Shown here: one piece after another, positions 24,527 to 33,341 of the stretch | Layout of the letters: every line of letters starts with the position of its first letter | Position numbering within the stretch: the stretch's first letter is position 1 | Program-made: the position numbers and the translations under genes | Source: Devosia elaeis | Lineage (GTDB): Bacteria > Pseudomonadota > Alphaproteobacteria > Rhizobiales > Devosiaceae | Direction of reading: 5' to 3' | Length of the DNA stretch: 53,992 bases | Assembly (NCBI RefSeq): GCF_001650025.1 | Contig: NZ_LVVY01000076.1 | Span: 1 to 53,992, forward strand | Notes under the pieces: model-generated | Seen by the model: only the letters and a program-made list of their open reading frames with translations | Database searches by the model: none | Told to the model about the DNA's origin: nothing

Positions 24527-25510
24527 CTACGCCATCACCGCCAGATTGGCGGAGCTTTCCGGCAAATCTTCGCCGAACACGCGCTGATAGAACTCGGCCA
24601 CCACCGGGCGTTCGAGCTCGTCGCACTTGTTGAGGAAGGTCAGACGGAAGGCGAAGCCGATATCGCCGCCGAAAATCACGGCGTTCTCGGCCCAGGTGAT
24701 GACGCCGCGCGGCGACATGACGGTGGAGATATCGCCATTGATGAAGGCCGAGCGCGTCAGGTCCGCCAGGCGCACCATGTTCGAAATCTGCTTCTTGCCC
24801 TTCTCGGTCTCGCCATAGCTCTTGTTCTTGGCCAGAACGATGCCGACTTCCTTGTCGTGGGGCAGGTAATTGAGCGTGGTCACGATCGACCAGCGGTCCA
24901 TCTGGCCCTGGTTGATCTGCTGGGTGCCGTGATAGAGGCCCGACGTATCGCCCAGACCGATCGTATTGGTGGTCGAGAACAGCCGGAACGCCGGATGCGG
25001 GATGATGACGCGGTTCTGGTCGAGCAGGGTCAGCCGGCCCGATTGCTCCAGCACGCGCTGGATCACGAACATCACGTCCGGACGGCCGGCATCATATTCG
25101 TCGAAGACCAGGGCGACATTGTTCTGCACCGCCCAGGGCAGGATGCCGTCGCGGAATTCAGTGATCTGCTTGCCGTCCTTGAGCACGATCGCGTCCTTGC
25201 CGACGAGATCGATACGGCTCACATGGCTGTCGAGATTGACGCGGACCAGCGGCCAGTTCAGCCGCGCCGCCACCTGCTCGATATGGGTGGATTTGCCGGT
25301 GCCGTGATAGCCCTGCACCATGACGCGGCGATTATAGGCAAAGCCGGCCAGGATCGCGAGCGTGGTATTGCGGTCGAACAGGTAATCGGGATCGATCGGC
25401 GGCACATGGTCGGTGCGTTCCTTATAGCCCTTCACCACCATGTCGGTGTCGATACCGAACAGTTCGCGCGCCTTGTATTCGGTGTCGGGCAGATGGGCGA
25501 ATTCAGTCAT
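24527..25510 (-). CDS. cobS: Cobaltochelatase subunit CobS
   Basis: This AAA+ ATPase subunit of the aerobic cobaltochelatase has 327 aa. Walker A is [20 protein letters not shown] and Walker B is [19 protein letters not shown]. Also present are [20 protein letters not shown] (sensor I) and [17 protein letters not shown]. The sequence closely follows the family end to end. It is downstream of the J-domain gene (114 bp) and upstream of cobT on the same strand. Confidence 0.96.
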   Translation of the reverse strand: MTEFAHLPDTEYKARELFGIDTDMVVKGYKERTDHVPPIDPDYLFDRNTTLAILAGFAYNRRVMVQGYHGTGKSTHIEQVAARLNWPLVRVNLDSHVSRIDLVGKDAIVLKDGKQITEFRDGILPWAVQNNVALVFDEYDAGRPDVMFVIQRVLEQSGRLTLLDQNRVIIPHPAFRLFSTTNTIGLGDTSGLYHGTQQINQGQMDRWSIVTTLNYLPHDKEVGIVLAKNKSYGETEKGKKQISNMVRLADLTRSAFINGDISTVMSPRGVITWAENAVIFGGDIGFAFRLTFLNKCDELERPVVAEFYQRVFGEDLPESSANLAVMA

Positions 25511-25624
25511 GGCAGGGCTCTTGATATGAACGAAAGCGTAAGGAAGGCGGTGGCTCTATAGCAGCATTGTGACAAGCCGGGTAGCCGTTGCTTGGCAAAG
25601 CCGTCTTCCCGGGGCGGCAAGGCC

Positions 25625-26248
25625 TTAGCGCAGGACAAAGCCGGTTTTCTTGAGGTGGGTATAGGCCGCGATCACCGAGCGCAACCGCTCTTCAGAGGAC
25701 GCATCCCCGCCATTGACGTCCGGATGGTGCTTCTTGACCAGTGCCTTGTAGGCCGCCTTGATCTCGTCGGACTTGGCATGCCTGGTGAAGCCCAGCGTTT
25801 CCAGCGCCCGCCGGTCCGGCTCGTTGAGCGGCCTGACCCGTTCCGTGGCCGGACGCTTGGACTGCTGATAGCGATAGCGCGCGAAGACGCCGAAGGGATC
25901 GCCGTATTTCTCGCCCAATTGCGGCCCCTGCTTGCCGGCGGCCCGCGCCGTGCGGGCATTGCCGGTGGCAAAGCTCGAGCGCGTCTCCGCCTTGGGCGGT
26001 GCATGCAACGCTTCTTCCAGCTCGTCCGGGCTCATGCCGGCGAAATAATTGAAGGCCTTGTTGTAGTGCCGGACATGTTCGAGGCAGAAATTGTGATATT
26101 GCCCCTCGGAGCGCACGCCCTTGGGCGCCCGGAACTCGCCGGCCTCCTCGCACCCTTCCCAATCGCATCGGACCGAGACCGGCTCGGGCTTTTCCTCCCG
26201 GCGCGGACGGATGCGAATGCTGTCGAAAAGCTTGGATTGCGGTTTCAT
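25625..26248 (-). CDS. J-domain (DnaJ-like) protein
   Basis: The 207 aa have a C-terminal J domain: ALETLGFTRHAKSDEIKAAY and then KKHHPDVNGGD with the HPD signature, needed to stimulate an Hsp70 ATPase. The N-terminal part has a Cys-bearing motif, CDWEGCEEAGEFRAPKG, perhaps metal-binding, followed by YHNFCLEHVRHYNKAFNYF. This architecture next to cobS and bolA is common in Hyphomicrobiales. Its partner is unknown; any link to cobaltochelatase assembly is inference. Confidence 0.92.
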   Translation of the reverse strand: MKPQSKLFDSIRIRPRREEKPEPVSVRCDWEGCEEAGEFRAPKGVRSEGQYHNFCLEHVRHYNKAFNYFAGMSPDELEEALHAPPKAETRSSFATGNARTARAAGKQGPQLGEKYGDPFGVFARYRYQQSKRPATERVRPLNEPDRRALETLGFTRHAKSDEIKAAYKALVKKHHPDVNGGDASSEERLRSVIAAYTHLKKTGFVLR

Positions 26249-26289
26249 TGCGCCTAGTTGTGCCTACAAACAGATATTGGAGCCGCCCC

Positions 26290-26550
26290 ATGTCCATGAC
26301 GGACACAATCCGAGCCAAGCTCACCGAAAAATTTTCGCCCCTCCAGCTGGAGGTCATCGACGAATCCGAGAGCCATTACGGTCATTCCGGCTGGCGGGAG
26401 GGTGGTGAAACCCATTTTCGTGTCAGAATCGCGACCCGCAATTTTGACGGGATGAGCCGGGTTGCGCAACACCGCGCGATCATGGCCGCCCTTGACGATG
26501 AATTGAAGGCCAAGGTGCATGCCCTGGCCATCGAGGTTCTACCGGTCTGA
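26290..26550 (+). CDS. bolA: BolA family protein
   Basis: The 86 residues carry the BolA fold with the helix-turn segment HRAIMAALDDEL. The conserved HYGHSGW segment and the later His of MSRVAQHR are candidate ligands for a glutaredoxin-bridged [2Fe-2S] cluster. BolA proteins act with monothiol glutaredoxins in iron-sulfur handling. Two starts are possible, ATG at 26290 and at 26296. The gene is divergent from the J-domain gene, 41 bp apart. Confidence 0.93.
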   Translation: MSMTDTIRAKLTEKFSPLQLEVIDESESHYGHSGWREGGETHFRVRIATRNFDGMSRVAQHRAIMAALDDELKAKVHALAIEVLPV

Positions 26551-26572
26551 CGTTCGCTCGTCCTCATCCCAT

Positions 26573-26603
26573 CGTCATGGCCCGGACAGGCCGGGTGATG
26601 ACG
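26573..26603. terminator. Hairpin between bolA and aroB
   Basis: CGTCAT and ATGACG form an outer stem, and CCCGG-ACAGG-CCGGG an inner one. It sits between convergent genes, 22 bases past bolA. It resembles one short family C unit and lacks a T-tract, so factor-independent termination is uncertain. Confidence 0.4.
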
Positions 26604-26619
26604 GGCGCGTCGGGGCGCC

Positions 26620-27732
26620 TTACCCCCGCTTCTCCTCCAGAAACGCCCGCACCGCTTCCGGCGCGACATTCCCTTCGATGAAGGCCTGGCCGATGCCGCG
26701 CGTCAGAATGAAGGTCAGGGCCCCGCGCTGGACCTTCTTGTCCTGCGCGATGGCCGCCATCAAGGTGTCGGTCGAACCGAGCGTTCCGGGGATATCGGCC
26801 AATGTGGTGGGCAGGCCGGCCCGCTTCAAGTGCGCCTCTACCCGTCCGGCATCCTGGCCCGGCGCCAGGCCCAGCCGGGTGGAGAAAAGATGCGCCAGCA
26901 CCATGCCGATGGCCACGCCCTCGCCATGCAGCAGCCGATCCGAATAGCCGGTATCCTTTTCCAGCGCATGGCCGAATGTATGGCCGAGATTGAGCAGGGC
27001 GCGGACCCCGTTCTCCTTCTCGTCCTCGATCACCACCCGCGCCTTGTGGGCGCAGCAGCGGGCCACCGCCTCGCCCCGCGCCGGCCCGCCCGAGAAAATC
27101 TCATCGAGATGGACATCGAGCCAGTCGAAGAAATCGGGATCGTCGATCAGCCCATATTTGACCACTTCGGCATAGCCGGCCGCGAATTGCCGGCGATCGA
27201 GGCTGTCGAGCGCTGACAGATCGGCCAGCACCAGTTTGGGCTGGTGGAAGGCGCCGACCAGGTTCTTGCCATGGGGCGAATTGATGCCGGTCTTGCCGCC
27301 GACCGAGGAATCGACCTGCGCCAGGAGCGAGGTCGGGATCTGCACGAAATCCATGCCGCGCCGGGTGATCGCGGCGGCAAAGCCGGCGAGATCACCGATG
27401 ACCCCGCCGCCCAGCGCGATGACCAGATCGCCGCGTTCGAGCCGCGCCGCGAGCAGCCCTTCGACCACCTGCTCGAGCCTGGCATAATTCTTCGTGCCTT
27501 CCCCGGCGGGCAGGGTGATCACCTCATAGCCGAGCCCGGCCGCATCGAGCCCCGCCGTCAGCCGCGGCAATTGGGCGGCGGCGACATTGTCGTCGGTGAC
27601 GATGCCATAGCGCCGCCCGGGAAATCTCTCGGCCAGGATCGCTCCCGCCTCATCGATCAGCCGGGGTCCGATCAGGATGTCATAGGCCCGCTCCCCCAAG
27701 GCGACATGAACGATATGGTCGATCCGGGTCAT
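26620..27732 (-). CDS. aroB: 3-dehydroquinate synthase AroB
   Basis: It converts DAHP to 3-dehydroquinate, step 2 of the shikimate pathway, using NAD+ and Zn2+. The 370 aa contain the NAD-binding ALGGGVIGDLAGFAA, then PTSLLAQVDSSVGGKTGIN, and the zinc-binding region LNLGHTFGHALE with a second His in LLHGEGVAIGM. Its start overlaps the aroK stop by 4 bases (ATGA), so the two are translationally coupled. Confidence 0.97.
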   Translation of the reverse strand: MTRIDHIVHVALGERAYDILIGPRLIDEAGAILAERFPGRRYGIVTDDNVAAAQLPRLTAGLDAAGLGYEVITLPAGEGTKNYARLEQVVEGLLAARLERGDLVIALGGGVIGDLAGFAAAITRRGMDFVQIPTSLLAQVDSSVGGKTGINSPHGKNLVGAFHQPKLVLADLSALDSLDRRQFAAGYAEVVKYGLIDDPDFFDWLDVHLDEIFSGGPARGEAVARCCAHKARVVIEDEKENGVRALLNLGHTFGHALEKDTGYSDRLLHGEGVAIGMVLAHLFSTRLGLAPGQDAGRVEAHLKRAGLPTTLADIPGTLGSTDTLMAAIAQDKKVQRGALTFILTRGIGQAFIEGNVAPEAVRAFLEEKRG

Positions 27733-28331
27733 GGCTTGTCCTGATTGGTCTTGAGATGGTGGAGCAGCGCGCCCACGACATCGCCGGCCACATTGTCCTG
27801 CGGCACGTCGCGGCTCATCACCGTCACATCGGCCTCCCCATAGATGGGATAGCGGTCCGCGATCAGCTTTTCGAGCGTCGCCCGGGGGTCGGCCGTCTTG
27901 AGCAGGGGTCGGTTGGATCGCCGCGAGACCCGCTCGAACAGCACGTCGAGATCGGCCTTGAGCCAGACCGAGACGGCCTCGGCCTTGACCAGGGCTCGCG
28001 TCTCGGGATTGACGAAGGCCCCGCCCCCGGTCGCCAGCACGATGTCGCGTTCCTTGAGCAGGCGCATGATCACCCGCATCTCCCCGGCGCGGAACTCGGC
28101 TTCGCCGCGCTGCTCGAAGATTTCGGGAATGCTCATCTGCGCGGCGCGTTCGATTTCCTCGTCGCTGTCGATGAATTGCCGCCCGAGCCGGCTGGCCAGG
28201 CGCCGGCCTACCGTGGTCTTGCCCGCGCCCATCATGCCCACCAGCACAAGGGGTTTGCCGGCAAGCTTGCTGGCGAGCGCCCGCGCGCGGCCCTGCCGCG
28301 ACCCGCCTTCCGTCCTGCTCACCTGCCGCAC
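27729..28331 (-). CDS. aroK: Shikimate kinase AroK
   Basis: It phosphorylates shikimate with ATP. The 200 aa show Walker A GMMGAGKTTVGRRLA, the shikimate-binding FIDSDEEIER and ATGGGAFV, and the lid region VSRRSNRPLL. The start is GTG at 28331; a second GTG three codons later is also possible. It is first in the aroK-aroB unit and divergent from the small membrane protein gene. Confidence 0.96.
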   Translation of the reverse strand: MRQVSRTEGGSRQGRARALASKLAGKPLVLVGMMGAGKTTVGRRLASRLGRQFIDSDEEIERAAQMSIPEIFEQRGEAEFRAGEMRVIMRLLKERDIVLATGGGAFVNPETRALVKAEAVSVWLKADLDVLFERVSRRSNRPLLKTADPRATLEKLIADRYPIYGEADVTVMSRDVPQDNVAGDVVGALLHHLKTNQDKP

Positions 28332-28488
28332 CCTCCGCTCATTGCCGCTATCAACCGGTCCCGGTCCCGGCTGTCAAGCCGAACACCGGCAGAGGTTGAT
28401 CCCGGCGGCCATTTCCGCAAGATGGGCCGGGAACGCGATGGCAACCTTTTGCGCTTAAGCTGGGGACCACGCGGCAATCAGGACGATC

Positions 28489-28713
28489 ATGCCTACCCTC
28501 TTTCGCTTGCTCATCATTGTGCTGTTTCTCGGAGGCCTTGCCTATGCCGGCATGTTCGCGCTCGTCACCTTCGTCAATGTCGAACCAAGGGAAGTCAGCC
28601 AGCGCGTCCCGACCCGCGACCTGCTGGGCGAAACCGGCGCACCGGGCGGCGGCGGCACGATCCTGCCACAGCCCAACGTGACCTCCACCCCGAGCCAGAC
28701 CGGCGGCCAATGA
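28489..28713 (+). CDS. Small single-span membrane protein
   Basis: The 74 residues have one N-terminal transmembrane helix (about 6-28, LLIIVLFLGGLAYAGMFALV). Next come a conserved-looking VNVEPREVSQRVPTRDL and a Gly/Pro/Thr-rich tail. I recall similar short proteins upstream of xerD in Hyphomicrobiales, without a known function. Its TGA overlaps the xerD ATG, so the two are coupled. Confidence 0.75.
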   Translation: MPTLFRLLIIVLFLGGLAYAGMFALVTFVNVEPREVSQRVPTRDLLGETGAPGGGGTILPQPNVTSTPSQTGGQ

Positions 28714-29618
28714 GCGGCGCCCATCACATCGCCGCCTTCCTCGAAATGATGAGCGCCGAGCGCGGCGCGGCGGCCAATACGATCGAGGCCTATCGGCGCG
28801 ACCTGGCCGATTATGCCGGTTTCGTCGCCGGCCGCGGCCACAGCCTGCTCGATTGCCCCCGCGACATCGTCACCGCCTGGCTCGACGCGCTCAAGCAGCA
28901 GGGCCTTTCGGCCGCCTCCAGCGCCCGGCGGCTTTCCGCCATCCGCCAATTCCACAAGTTTCTCTGCGCCGATGGCCTGCGCGGCGACGATCCTACGCGC
29001 ATCGTCGCCAGCCCCAAGGCGCGCCGCGCCCTGCCGAAAGTGCTGTCCGTAGCCGAGGTCGACCGCCTGCTGGCCCTGGCGGAAGCCGAAGCCAATGCGC
29101 CCGTCAGCCCGCAGAAGCAGCTTTCGGCCCTGCGCCTCTATGTGCTGCTGGAAATGCTCTATGCCACCGGCCTGCGCGTCTCCGAACTGGTGAGTCTGCG
29201 CCGCGCTGCCGTCATGCGCGATGCGGCCTTCCTCACCGTTACCGGCAAGGGCAACAAGGAGCGCGTCGTGCCGATGAACGACCGGGCCCGCGACGCCGTG
29301 CGCGCCTGGATCGCCGCTTTGCCGCCCGGCCCCTGGCTCTTCCCCGCCAATGGCGAGGACGGCCATCTGGCCCGCCAGGTCTTCGCCCGCGATCTCAAGG
29401 CCCTGGCCGGCCGCGCCGGCATTGCTTCGGCCCGGGTGGCGCCCCATGTCCTGCGCCATGCCTTTGCCAGCCATCTCCTGGCCGGCGGGGCCGATCTGCG
29501 CGTGGTGCAGATGCTGCTCGGCCATGCCGATATCTCCACCACGCAGATCTATACCCATGTGCTGGACGAGAAATTGCGCAACCTGGTGGAAAGCCACCAC
29601 CCGCTGGCCGGCAGTTAG
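28710..29618 (+). CDS. xerD: Tyrosine recombinase XerD
   Basis: It resolves chromosome dimers at dif together with XerC. The 302 aa have an N-terminal core-binding domain and a catalytic domain with Arg in ATGLRVSELVSL, Lys in TGKGNKERVVP, His-x-x-Arg in HVLRHAFASHLLAGG, His in LLGHADISTTQIY and the nucleophile Tyr in YTHV. The long frame extends upstream, but the start at 28710 is set by the ATGA overlap with the small membrane protein and by the family N-terminus. XerD is preferred over XerC from similarity and from the accA neighbour. Confidence 0.93.
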   Translation: MSGAHHIAAFLEMMSAERGAAANTIEAYRRDLADYAGFVAGRGHSLLDCPRDIVTAWLDALKQQGLSAASSARRLSAIRQFHKFLCADGLRGDDPTRIVASPKARRALPKVLSVAEVDRLLALAEAEANAPVSPQKQLSALRLYVLLEMLYATGLRVSELVSLRRAAVMRDAAFLTVTGKGNKERVVPMNDRARDAVRAWIAALPPGPWLFPANGEDGHLARQVFARDLKALAGRAGIASARVAPHVLRHAFASHLLAGGADLRVVQMLLGHADISTTQIYTHVLDEKLRNLVESHHPLAGS

Positions 29619-29759
29619 GTTCGTCCCCACCAAATCCCAACCATTTCACCGGCCACGCTTGACTCCGCATTGCAGCCTCGTCACTTTCCGGCCACTTTAG
29701 GGCGCGACAGCAGCGCCTGCGCTTTGGCGCGACAAATTCAGACCCTAACGGGCGGTGGG

Positions 29760-30713
29760 ATGCAGTCTTATCTCGATTTCGAAAAGCCGGTTGCCGATCT
29801 GGAAGCCAAGATCGTCGAACTCAAGTCGCTCGCGGCGAACGATTCCGCCGTGTCCATCGACGAGGAGGTCAACCGGCTCTCCGCCCGCGCCGATGAGGCC
29901 CTGGTCGAGATTTACCGCAAGCTGACGCCCTGGCAGAAGACACAGGTGGCGCGCCATCCGCAGCGCCCGCACTTCTCCGATTACGTGAAATCGCTGATCA
30001 CTGAATGGCAGCCGCTGGCCGGCGACCGCAAGTTCGGCGAGGACGCGGCGCTGCAGGCCGGCTTCGGCCGGTTCAACGGCGAGCCGGTCGCCATTATCGG
30101 CCAGGAAAAGGGTAATTCCACCGAGACGCGCCTCAAGCACAATTTCGGCATGGCCAATCCCGAAGGCTATCGCAAGGCCGTGCGCATCATGGAAATGGCC
30201 GACCGCTTTTCCATTCCGGTGCTTTCCTTCGTCGATACGGCCGGCGCCTATCCCGGCATCGGCGCCGAGGAGCGCGGCCAGGCCGAGGCCATTGCCCGCT
30301 CCACCGAAAAGGGCCTGGAACTGGGCGTGCCCAACCTGGCCATCATCATCGGCGAAGGCGGCTCGGGCGGCGCCATCGCCATTGCCACCGCCAATCGCGT
30401 GCTGATGCTGGAAAACGCCATCTATTCGGTGATCTCGCCGGAGGCCGGCGCCTCCATCCTGTTCCGCGATGCCGGCCGCGCCCAGGACATGGCCACCGCC
30501 CAGAAGATCACCGCGCAGGACCTGCTCGGCTTCGGCGTCATCGATGCCATCATTCCCGAACCGGCCGGCGGCGCCCATCGCCATCACGCCGCGATCATGG
30601 ATTCCACCCGCAGCGCCATCGCCAAGTTCCTCAAGGATTTCGACGGCAAATCCCGCCTCGAAACCCGCGAACACCGCCGCGAAAAATTCCTGGCCATCGG
30701 CACGAACCTATAG
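29760..30713 (+). CDS. accA: Acetyl-CoA carboxylase carboxyltransferase subunit alpha
   Basis: With AccD it transfers carboxyl from biotin to acetyl-CoA, giving malonyl-CoA for fatty acid synthesis. The 317 aa begin QSYLDFEKPVADLEAKIVEL and contain GRFNGEPVAIIGQEKG, FVDTAGAYPGIGAEERGQ and IGEGGSGGAIAI, all classic. I chose the ATG at 29760, because the 30 residues before it are unlike the family. The stop region overlaps the convergent toxin gene by 6 bases. Confidence 0.97.
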   Translation: MQSYLDFEKPVADLEAKIVELKSLAANDSAVSIDEEVNRLSARADEALVEIYRKLTPWQKTQVARHPQRPHFSDYVKSLITEWQPLAGDRKFGEDAALQAGFGRFNGEPVAIIGQEKGNSTETRLKHNFGMANPEGYRKAVRIMEMADRFSIPVLSFVDTAGAYPGIGAEERGQAEAIARSTEKGLELGVPNLAIIIGEGGSGGAIAIATANRVLMLENAIYSVISPEAGASILFRDAGRAQDMATAQKITAQDLLGFGVIDAIIPEPAGGAHRHHAAIMDSTRSAIAKFLKDFDGKSRLETREHRREKFLAIGTNL

Positions 30714-31025
30714 CTCGTAGTCGAAATCGGGGTCGTCGGACGGGCCAGTCAGCGGCGTGTTGACCGAGCTTGATATCGCGGCGACCTCGATGAAGCGCTC
30801 CGTCAGGCGATAGTCGAAACGATATCCATCACGGATAAGCCGGCGCAGGCCCGGTATCGGCAGATCGTCGCTGGCAAAGCCGGCCTGGCTATGCTGTTCG
30901 AGATCGCGTCTGACCGAACGGACCTGCTCGAGGAACCGCATCGCCGCCGCCGGACTACGTGCCCGAAGATATTGAGCCTCCTGGCGGATATAATCAGCCG
31001 CCTGCCGGGCAAGGCGCATGCGCAT
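30708..31025 (-). CDS. ParE/RelE-type toxin
   Basis: The 105 aa have the ParE-like layout: an N-terminal helical pair (LARQAADYIRQEAQYLRARS) and the strand block GLRRLIRDGYRFDYRLTERF. ParE toxins poison gyrase and RelE relatives cleave mRNA; sequence alone does not decide. The start codon overlaps the antitoxin stop by one base (TGATG). The 3' end overlaps accA by 6 bases on the other strand. Confidence 0.8.
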   Translation of the reverse strand: MRMRLARQAADYIRQEAQYLRARSPAAAMRFLEQVRSVRRDLEQHSQAGFASDDLPIPGLRRLIRDGYRFDYRLTERFIEVAAISSSVNTPLTGPSDDPDFDYEL

Positions 31026-31285
31026 CAGGCGGCATCACCGCGCACGATGCGCTCCACTTCCCCGATCACATCGTCGAGATTTTCGGCGTCGCCATCCTGC
31101 AATTGCGCCAGCCCCTTTGCCGCCGCGAGGATTTGAGCGCCCTCGCCGGCCAGATAATGCCGCAATGCCCGCACCATTACCCAAGTGCGGGTCCGGTCGG
31201 ACAAAGCCGCGATAGTCTCGATATCGGTGAGCACATCTGCTGGAAGGCGGAGGGTGATGGGGTTGGAAAGCGCCCTTTCGGTCAT
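31025..31285 (-). CDS. Ribbon-helix-helix antitoxin
   Basis: The 86 aa begin with an RHH fold: NPITLRLPADVLTDIETIAA as strand plus helix, then SDRTRTWVMVRALRHYL. The C-terminal region should wrap the toxin. GGAG lies 7 bases before the ATG. A perfect palindrome 14-32 bases upstream is the likely autoregulatory operator. The gene precedes its toxin, as usual for such modules. Confidence 0.82.
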   Translation of the reverse strand: MTERALSNPITLRLPADVLTDIETIAALSDRTRTWVMVRALRHYLAGEGAQILAAAKGLAQLQDGDAENLDDVIGEVERIVRGDAA

Positions 31286-31298
31286 TGCCTTGCTCCAT

Positions 31299-31317
31299 TG
31301 TAATACACCGTATTACA
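31299..31317 (-). promoter_or_regulatory. Operator palindrome of the toxin-antitoxin pair
   Basis: TGTAATAC-ACC-GTATTACA, with 8-base perfect arms. On the minus strand TTGATA and TACAAT flank or overlap it, so repressor binding would block the promoter. It is AT-rich relative to its surroundings. Confidence 0.75.
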
Positions 31318-31478
31318 TATCAATCCGGCATAACTCATGCAAGGCGCACAATTCCGCGTGAAGCGCGCCCGCTTCCGGCCCGCGCCGGGTCGTGGTAAAG
31401 GCTTCGTTCACTCCATTGGGTCATTTTGCTCTAGACCAGCCCCAAGGGGCGATCCATCTTCACCGGGCCTTCATCCTC

Positions 31479-32504
31479 GTGTCTGCTTCCTTGCTCCATC
31501 GCCTCGGCGCCTTCGTGATCCTGGTCTGGATCGCAATCGGGCTGGCCGCCTGTTCCAGCTTCGTCAAGGGCGGCGACAATCGCCACAACCAGCCGCTGTC
31601 GGGCGGCGTGGTGCAGGGCCTGCGCAATATGGGCTCCTCGCCCAGCGAAGGCATGGTGGTGCGCATCTTCAAGGAAGAACAGGTGCTCGAGGTCTGGAAA
31701 CGGACCGGTACGGGCACCTACAAACTGTTCAAGACCTACGAGATTTGTGCCTATTCCGGCGATCTCGGGCCGAAATTCAAGGAAGGCGACCGCCAGAGCC
31801 CGGAAGGGTTCTACACCATTACCCCCGGCCTGATGCATCCGCGGTCCAATTACTACCTGGCCTTCAATACCGGCTTCCCCAACAAGTTCGACCGCGCCCA
31901 TGGGCGCACCGGCTCGGACCTGATGGTGCATGGCGATTGCTCCTCGCGCGGCTGCTACGCCATGACCGATGCCGGCATCGCCGAGATTTACGCCCTGGCC
32001 CGCGAAAGCTTCAAGGGCGGCAATACCAGCTTCCAGCTCCAGATCTTTCCCTTCCGCATGACCGCGGCCAACCTGGCCCGCCACGCCTCCAGCCCGCATC
32101 TGGACTTCTGGAAGAACATCAAGACCGGCCACGATTATTTCGAGCTGACCAAGACCCCGCCGGTCTGGGATGTCTGCGAAAAGCGGTACATCTTCAATCC
32201 AGCCGCCTCCGGCCCACTCGACGCCCTGGGCGCCTGCCCGCCGGTACTCGCCAATGCCGCCCTGTCGGCCAAGCAGCAGGCGGACGACGCCGCCCTGTCC
32301 AGCCAGGCCGAGGCCATCCGCAAGGCCGCCGAACGCAAGGCGGCCGAGGAAGAGGCGATCCGCCAGCGCGGCCAGGCGGTCAACGGCTTCTTCTCGGGCA
32401 TTGGCGGCCTGTTCGGCGGCAATCCCGCCCAGGACCCCAATATCCAGCCGGTGCTCTCCGGCAAGCCCGCTACCCTGCCCACCCCGGCCAACCAGCGCCC
32501 CTGA
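31479..32504 (+). CDS. L,D-transpeptidase lipoprotein, YafK-like
   Basis: It is a murein L,D-transpeptidase-type enzyme that would link peptidoglycan stems or attach proteins to them. The catalytic YkuD motif is MVHGDCSSRGCYAMTD, with His and Cys in place. A lipobox (IGLAAC) follows a hydrophobic stretch. The frame is open from a GTG at 31392, but that would put the lipobox Cys at residue 54. The GTG at 31479 puts it at 25, so I prefer it, though no good ribosome site marks either. The C-terminal part has an Ala/Glu coiled coil (about 250-290). Confidence 0.85.
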   Translation: MSASLLHRLGAFVILVWIAIGLAACSSFVKGGDNRHNQPLSGGVVQGLRNMGSSPSEGMVVRIFKEEQVLEVWKRTGTGTYKLFKTYEICAYSGDLGPKFKEGDRQSPEGFYTITPGLMHPRSNYYLAFNTGFPNKFDRAHGRTGSDLMVHGDCSSRGCYAMTDAGIAEIYALARESFKGGNTSFQLQIFPFRMTAANLARHASSPHLDFWKNIKTGHDYFELTKTPPVWDVCEKRYIFNPAASGPLDALGACPPVLANAALSAKQQADDAALSSQAEAIRKAAERKAAEEEAIRQRGQAVNGFFSGIGGLFGGNPAQDPNIQPVLSGKPATLPTPANQRP

Positions 32505-32609
32505 TCGCGGCCGGGCGGCGCGACAGGTGCGGACCCATGGCGTAGGCTGGGCCAAAGTTCGGCCGCACTTTGGTGGGAAGGCCGGCCGGAGCCAAACCGG
32601 AGACGTCTT

Positions 32610-33293
32610 GTGGATCAGCCCGACAAAGAGCGCCCCTCCGACGGCGCCCCGATCACGCTGACGCCGGACATGCGGCCCGTTTCCGCCGCCGAGCGCACGC
32701 CTGAACCGCTCTCCGCTCCCGAACACGCCCGGCCCGAACGAAAATCCCGCCGGTCCGCATGGGCGCTTTCCTTCGGCATTCTGGGGCTGGTTGCGGGCCT
32801 GGCCGGCCTCGGGGCCGCCGGCTGGCTTTATACGGAAGGCCAGGCGGAAACGCGCCGCCTCGCCTCCGAAATCGCACAATTGCGCGTGAGCCTCGATCTT
32901 TATGCCCGCGGCGCCGGCACGGCCCCGACCACCGAGGACGACAGCCTCACCGATCTCGCCAATCGCCTGGCCATTCTCGAACAGAACTGGCGCAGCGACG
33001 CCCAGCCCGCCCCCACCAGCGCGGCCCCGGCCGCCGCGAATGCCACCAATGAGGATTGCCTGCCTTCGGGAATGCGCATTCTCGTCGCCCAGGGCGACAG
33101 CTATCCGGTCTGCGAGGCCGATGTCTCGGTCAATGTCGGCCAGGTGGCCAATGGCTATATCGGCCTGCTCGACGGCACGATCATCCCCTCGGGTGGTACC
33201 ATGCCGCTGCCGGGCAGCGCCTGCACGATCGGCGTCACCTCCAGCGGCGACGAAGGCCTGACCGGCTACGCGGAAATCCGCGTCACCTGCTGA
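32610..33293 (+). CDS. Membrane-anchored protein with four-cysteine C-terminal domain
   Basis: I do not recognise this 227-aa protein. It starts with a Pro/Glu-rich cytoplasmic segment of about 48 residues, then a transmembrane helix (about 50-72, SFGILGLVAGLAGLGAAGWL) and a short coiled coil. An Ala/Pro linker follows, and then a C-terminal domain of about 80 residues with four Cys, the last being the final residue. The topology places that domain in the periplasm, where disulfides are possible. The start is GTG. A bidirectional terminator follows at once. Confidence 0.75.
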   Translation: MDQPDKERPSDGAPITLTPDMRPVSAAERTPEPLSAPEHARPERKSRRSAWALSFGILGLVAGLAGLGAAGWLYTEGQAETRRLASEIAQLRVSLDLYARGAGTAPTTEDDSLTDLANRLAILEQNWRSDAQPAPTSAAPAAANATNEDCLPSGMRILVAQGDSYPVCEADVSVNVGQVANGYIGLLDGTIIPSGGTMPLPGSACTIGVTSSGDEGLTGYAEIRVTC

Positions 33294-33294
33294 T

Positions 33295-33323
33295 AAAAAA
33301 AGCCCGGCTGCGCGCCGGGCTTT
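33295..33323. terminator. Bidirectional intrinsic terminator
   Basis: GCCCGGC-TGCGC-GCCGGGC forms a 7-bp stem, flanked by A7 on the left and TTT on the right. The T7 tail is stronger on the minus strand, where it ends the foldase gene. It also follows the plus-strand stop directly. Confidence 0.9.
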
Positions 33324-33341
33324 CCATCCGTGGGGATTGTC

